From NCBI GenBank assembly GCA_008729055.1, contig SDUX01000010.1:310001-374000 (forward strand): a stretch of DNA of 64,000 nucleotides. Reading direction: 5' to 3'. This document shows positions 59,952 through 64,000 of this stretch, one piece after another. Origin of the DNA: Pyropia haitanensis (taxonomy: Eukaryota > Rhodophyta > Bangiophyceae > Bangiales > Bangiaceae). Every line of letters begins with the position of its first letter. The first letter of the stretch is position 1. The notes below the pieces were generated by a model, which worked only from the letters and a program-made list of their open reading frames with translations, was not told the DNA's origin and did not search any database. Made by a program: the position numbers and the translations under genes.

Positions 59952-60656
59952 GTACCCCCCCCTGCCGCAGCTGCGGTGGCGCGGCTGACGTTACGGGAGT
60001 GGTCCACCGCGGGGAGGGGGAGGGAGCGCAATAAGACCACCGCCACGCCGAGGGTGGCGGTCGCCCCGGACACTCCGCCCCCCCCCAACCAAGCAAGAAG
60101 AGGGACGAGTCCGTCGTAGCGCAGCCAAATTGCGACGTTTCCCCGCTTGGGAGCGCCAATTTCCTGTGCACAACGCGAGCGAACAATACAGGACGCGGTC
60201 CACGAGACCCTCGTTCAGTTTGTGGTGTGTTGTGTGTTTGGATTGACAGGTGTCTTTGGATGGCCTGCCTGAAGTGCCGTGGTCTCATATGCGTGGCCAC
60301 AGGGTGTGGCCGCACGTTGTCCGCCCCCTCCCCCCCCATCCGCCCCCCCGGGAACGGCGCGCAGCAGCGGCGGCGGCAGTGGCAGCAGCTTACAACTCGG
60401 TGCGGCCGCGGTTGTCGACGCGCGGCGGGGCACGCACCGCAGCACCATCGTGGCCGCTGTCGCCGCCGCCACCGCCGTCACCGTCCCCCGAGATCGCGGC
60501 CCAGTAGTGTCGCCCGTACGCCCACGCGCAGGCGCGCAGCGGCTACACACACGGAGGGCAGCGCCACGGCCGCAGAGGACTTTGGTGACGGGCGTCGGTG
60601 CGGGGTGGCGTGACGGGGTGCGGCAGCGCCGCCGCCGCCGTGGGAGCGCCTCACTC
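57895..60656. other. Gene-poor stretch with G35 run, possible minus-strand exon at 59.2-59.5 kb
   Basis: A minus-strand frame from ATG 59481 (MAAATHSQSAGGRRG) reads smoothly for about 80 residues (ARIWQPGPPGGVAAVGRPAA, then VRGDLAPAAAAAAAITARAV) before turning to low complexity. It may be a small gene or an exon, but no family was recognised and no end could be fixed. C runs occur at 58330-58350, 58855-58870 and 59035-59050. Confidence 0.35.
59916..59950. repeat. G35 homopolymer
   Basis: Uninterrupted run of 35 G, the longest homopolymer in the window; true length is uncertain in any assembly. Confidence 0.9.
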
Positions 60657-61208
60657 ACACCGGTGCCACTGCGGCGGGGGCGGCCTCGGCGAGAGCTGTC
60701 GGACAGCGTAAGGGTTTGCAGTCAGAGGTGCGCATCAGCCTGTAGCCGGTGCTCAATCAAAAGAATATTCAGGAAGATGATGCCACAGTGAGCCCCGCTG
60801 CTGTAACAGAGGTTGGCGATTGTCTTTGGTCGAGTGAGCACATGGTCCTCAAGGTGAGGGGTCCAGCGGGCGGCGATATGTAGGGTGAGTGGGGTAGTGA
60901 GCGGCGTGGCAGGCGACGACAATAGGACAAAGATTGACAAAATATGTGCCCCCGGGCGGGATCGAACCGCCATCGTTACGGCCACAACGTTTGACGTCGC
61001 GCCAGGCGCTGGAGAACATCCTTGCTGGACAGCCAAGCTGTCGAATTTAACCATTAGACGACGAGAGCTATTGTTGTGTGCGGCGGAATCGACCAGTAGA
61101 TATATTCTGCATGAGTTTCGGTTGCGCCAGCGCGCAACTTCAGACCCTTGTTGCCACCGTTCGTCATCGTCCGGTTCTTTCGGGCGGGTACGGAACGAGA
61201 GAAAGGAA
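60657..61208 (+). repeat. Long inverted repeat, left arm (552 bp)
   Basis: Position p here pairs with 123653 minus p in the right arm with no indel seen over the whole arm. Only a few mismatches occur near the ends (for example cggaacgaga against the complement of ccctcgctccg). The outer end begins acaccgg; the inner end stops at gaaaggaa. It carries a tRNA-like unit on the minus strand. Confidence 0.93.
60948..61068 (-). tRNA. tRNA-like Pol III unit, left copy, intron-containing or pseudogene
   Basis: On the minus strand a 121-nt unit starts GCTCTCG and ends CGGGGGC, which pair as a 7-bp acceptor stem with two G-U pairs. TCGTCTAATGGTTA matches an A-box/D-arm as in tRNA-Glu or tRNA-His, and GGCGG-TTCGATC-CCGCC is a perfect T-arm with B-box GGTTCGATCCC. 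The middle is about 48 nt too long, so an intron (canonical or ectopic) or decay is needed. The anticodon is not settled: a TTGTGGC loop (His GTG) and a CTGTC loop (Asp GTC) both occur with imperfect stems. Confidence 0.45.
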
Positions 61209-62444
61209 CGCGTGTACGGCGCGTGGTTTGCAGCTGTGAAGCGACGTAATGCAGACAGCAGCAGGTTTGTGCGAGTGAGGCACGCAATATGAACCGCTAG
61301 TGAGCGCCAACGCGCCTAGAGAGCGGAAGGAACGCATCCTACCTCGAAAGCATAGAACGAGCTACCAGCTGATGACAGCGCGCAGATCTGACATTCGGAC
61401 CTGTCCTCACACAGTTCACGGCGGAGGCAGCCGGCCCGTCGCTCACCTTCGCCCTGCGACCTGCGCGACTCCCGCTCTGCCGAGAATTTCCACTGATGGA
61501 TGACGTGGCTGCCATCGCACAGCGCGACAGCTGGTATGGGCATAGCCCCTGTTTTCAGAAAACTCGGTCTTTTTGAGGTCCCGTTGCATGGCCTCGGTCC
61601 AGTAAGGCACTCGTTGACGTGCAAAACTGAGCTGCAACGGCAAGCGTGATATCAAGAGCAGTGTCGGCAGTGAGAATAGACTCCAAACCACGACCTTTAG
61701 CATCAATTTGGTACCGGTTCAACTCACACAAGTGTGTGCCCAGAGCGCAACTCGTGTAGCACATGGCCAGTAGCACCAGAACTCGCAGTTAGTGCCGGTC
61801 ACTGTGGAAATTCAGGTGCCGTTGACGATTGCGTCTTCATTTTTCGGCAGCAGCGGCCGAGTCACCTGCGTTATGTGCTACTGATATCCACAACAACATC
61901 CGCAAGACTTTGAGTAGGCCTCGCCCTCAGCATCGCAGCTCTTAACCTCCAGACCCAACGCGGCAGCAACGACTCGCCGGCACTGTCCGCTTCCACTTTA
62001 TAAAAGAGGCGAGCTTCCCAGACCGCCGTGTGTGCCAGTAGGTCGCCACAAGTCGGGTGGCACGCCCCGGGGCGCGGGAAAGTGCCCGCGCCCCCATCAA
62101 TGCGGGTAAACAGCGTGCAACATCAGGCGGAGGCAAGCAAAAGAAAGAAAAGAGAGAAAGATGAAGGCGGCAGTCGTAGGGGTGCGTTAATGAGGAAGAG
62201 CCCAGCCAATCACCTACTGGGCCAGCTTCCGGAACCCCTAACAAGCAACAAATGAAACGCACGAACAAGAGAGGTCGTCGTTTAGTTTTCCATAGCTTGG
62301 GTTCGTCGTGCAGATAGAAAGGCTCTCCGCGCCACTGCGGGCACCCGTCCGTTTTGCAACTCGTCCTCGGTCCTCGGTATTGCGCGAAAGCATGTGTCCC
62401 AATCAGCTTCCGAAGAAGCCATGAGCTGTCGAATGCAGTATAGC
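61209..62444. other. Unique spacer between inverted repeat arms
   Basis: A 1,236-bp single-copy stretch of mixed composition, less GC-rich than the window as a whole. Open frames are short and show no domain. No transposase-like protein was seen. Confidence 0.6.
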
Positions 62445-62996
62445 TTCCTTTCCCTCGCTCCGTACCCGCCCGAAAGAACCGGACGATGACGAACGGTGGC
62501 AACAAGGGTCTGAAGTTGCGCGCTGGCGCAACCGAAACTCATGCAGAATATATCTACTGGTCGATTCCGCCGCACACAACAATAGCTCTCGTCGTCTAAT
62601 GGTTAAATTCGACAGCTTGGCTGTCCAGCAAGGATGTTCTCCAGCGCCTGGCGCGACGTCAAACGTTGTGGCCGTAACGATGGCGGTTCGATCCCGCCCG
62701 GGGGCACATATTTTGTCAATCTTTGTCCTATTGTCGTCGCCTGCCACGCCGCTCACTACCCCACTCACCCTACATATCGCCGCCCGCTGGACCCCTCACC
62801 TTGAGGACCATGTGCTCACTCGACCAAAGACAATCGCCAACCTCTGTTACAGCAGCGGGGCTCACTGTGGCATCATCTTCCTGAATATTCTTTTGATTGA
62901 GCACCGGCTACAGGCTGATGCGCACCTCTGACTGCAAACCCTTACGCTGTCCGACAGCTCTCGCCGAGGCCGCCCCCGCCGCAGTGGCGCCGGTGT
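62445..62996 (-). repeat. Long inverted repeat, right arm (552 bp)
   Basis: Reverse complement of 60657-61208. The inner end starts ttcctttc and the outer end stops ccggtgt. The flanks just outside (ctcac on the left, actct on the right) show no obvious target-site duplication. Confidence 0.93.
62585..62705 (+). tRNA. tRNA-like Pol III unit, right copy
   Basis: Identical in sequence to the left copy and opposite in orientation, so the two units point toward the outside of the structure. The same acceptor pairing, D-arm, T-arm and unresolved 48-nt excess apply. Confidence 0.45.
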
Positions 62997-64000
62997 ACTC
63001 TTGGGGACGGGAGGGACGGAACGGGGACAAGGCACCAACCGCGACAGTAGCGGAGGCTTTGGGCGGGGAGGGGGAGGGCGGCTCGTGGCGCCGCCGACAG
63101 CGTCCTCAACAGCGACTGCGACGGGGAGGTCGAGTATGAGGAGGATGAGCTCCAGGTCCCCGTCGGGGAGGCGGTAGCGGTGGTCGCCATGGTACCTGCG
63201 ACGGTGGCGGCCGCACGTGTAGCCCGTGGGGCGGCTGCCGTAGGCGGCGCCCGCCGCTGGGCCGCGACCCTGCTGCCGCCGTGGCTTGCGGGGCGGCCAC
63301 AGCAGTGGCGCGTGCCCGCCGCGTGGCGCCGTGTTTGCTGCGGTGACGCCGCTGGGCTTGGCCGCCGCCATGGACACGGCAGCCTTGGCGGGCACCCTGC
63401 GCCGCCGCACTCGCCGCCGCCGTTGTGGTTCCGACAGAGACACGGCGCACCAGACCGCAGCGTTCAAGACCGCCAGCCACCCGCGTGCGTAGGATGGGCT
63501 CGCGCACGCGGCGGGGGGGGGGGTGGGAAAGGGAGCCGCCACCACCACCTGCCTCGGGTGTCGACGACGCGGCGGCCGCCGCGACGGCTTCCCCGCTTGC
63601 ACGGGCGGCGTGCGGGACGACCGCGACGACCTCGTTCCCCTCTTGCGCGACGTGCCGCCTGGTCGACCTCGTCAGCCGGGGTGGCTCGCGCTCAAACCGG
63701 TGGGGCCGCCGCCGTCCGCCACGGGGAACGTGGCGCGTGGCCGCCGCCGCCGCGGCACCGCGGCGGGGACGGTGCGGGGCGGCGGGCGGCCGCCGCGCGC
63801 GGGACGGGCGCTGTGGGTGGCCCGCGGCGGCGGCGCCCCCCCCCCGCCGTGGCGGGCGCGCGGCCATCCCGGTGGGGGTGGCGCCGCCGCCGCCGGTGCG
63901 GCCGCCCGCGTCGGCCGCCACCGTGTCGGGCGGCGGGGGGGTCCGCGGCCGCGGAGACGGGCTGTTGGCGGATGCTCTGGGAGGGCGGGGGGGGACGAGG
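62997..64000 (-). other. Possible partial gene at right edge, minus strand
   Basis: Two minus-strand frames read like protein in succession: RFEREPPRLTRSTRRHVAQE then GNEVVAVVPHAARASGEAV (about 63690-63590), and, after the G run at 63511-63521, SLSEPQRRRRVRRRRVPAKA then YRLPDGDLELILLILDLPVA (about 63440-63130). One frame break would join them into a basic protein entering from beyond the right edge. No ATG, family or reliable stop was found. Confidence 0.3.

Noticed and set aside
60722..61054. A 110-residue ORF present identically in both repeat arms (also 62599-62931)
   Set aside because: It overlaps the tRNA-like unit and its duplication follows from the inverted repeat, not from protein conservation.
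60657..62996. CRISPR-like or satellite array
   Set aside because: There are only two copies, in inverted orientation with one long spacer, and the surrounding genes are eukaryotic.

Overview
The window looks like nuclear DNA of a very GC-rich eukaryotic alga. Eukaryote-specific genes are present: the second-largest RNA polymerase III subunit, a NELF-C/D-like pausing factor, an SMPD4-like sphingomyelinase and a BTB-BACK protein. Most genes read through without introns, and several proteins begin with a plastid-type leader (an AF or MAFV start, then Ala/Pro/Arg-rich sequence). Starts lie in a gccATGg context after C-rich leaders, and Ala/Gly tracts are inserted everywhere. I infer a bangiophyte red alga of the Porphyra/Pyropia kind. 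That rests on gene style and is not proven. High GC leaves all six frames open, so most long open frames are shadows of real genes. C and G homopolymers break many true frames.

Left third (1-26.4 kb). A truncated type II membrane protein runs off the left edge. A membrane-anchored ORF of unknown role follows at 2.7-3.7 kb. Three minus-strand genes then lie in a row: a Nudix hydrolase, a multi-pass membrane protein with one visible GT-AG intron, and an alpha/beta hydrolase. The hydrolase is divergent from a CNNM/DUF21-CBS metal transporter, which converges on a secreted DUF5060/apiosidase-like glycoside hydrolase of bacterial architecture. After a 4 kb stretch with no confident gene come the NELF-C/D homologue (minus) and a plastid-type protein with two internal repeats (plus).

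Middle (28.8-52 kb). A BTB-BACK protein (plus) is followed by an SMPD4-like gene (minus), an unknown protein ending in a bZIP-like basic segment (minus), a TIGR04283-type family 2 glycosyltransferase (plus) and RPC2 (minus, convergent with it). A large Ala/Gly-rich unknown protein (plus) is divergent from RPC2.

Right end (52-64 kb). Most of it is gene-poor. It holds a small secreted eight-cysteine basic peptide, a C2H2 zinc-finger protein, and a 552-bp near-perfect inverted repeat carrying a tRNA-like Pol III unit in each arm. There are signs of another gene at the right edge.

In six genes where I could test the direction, the frame is restored by one extra C or G at a homopolymer. That pattern points to systematic under-called runs in the assembly rather than decayed genes.
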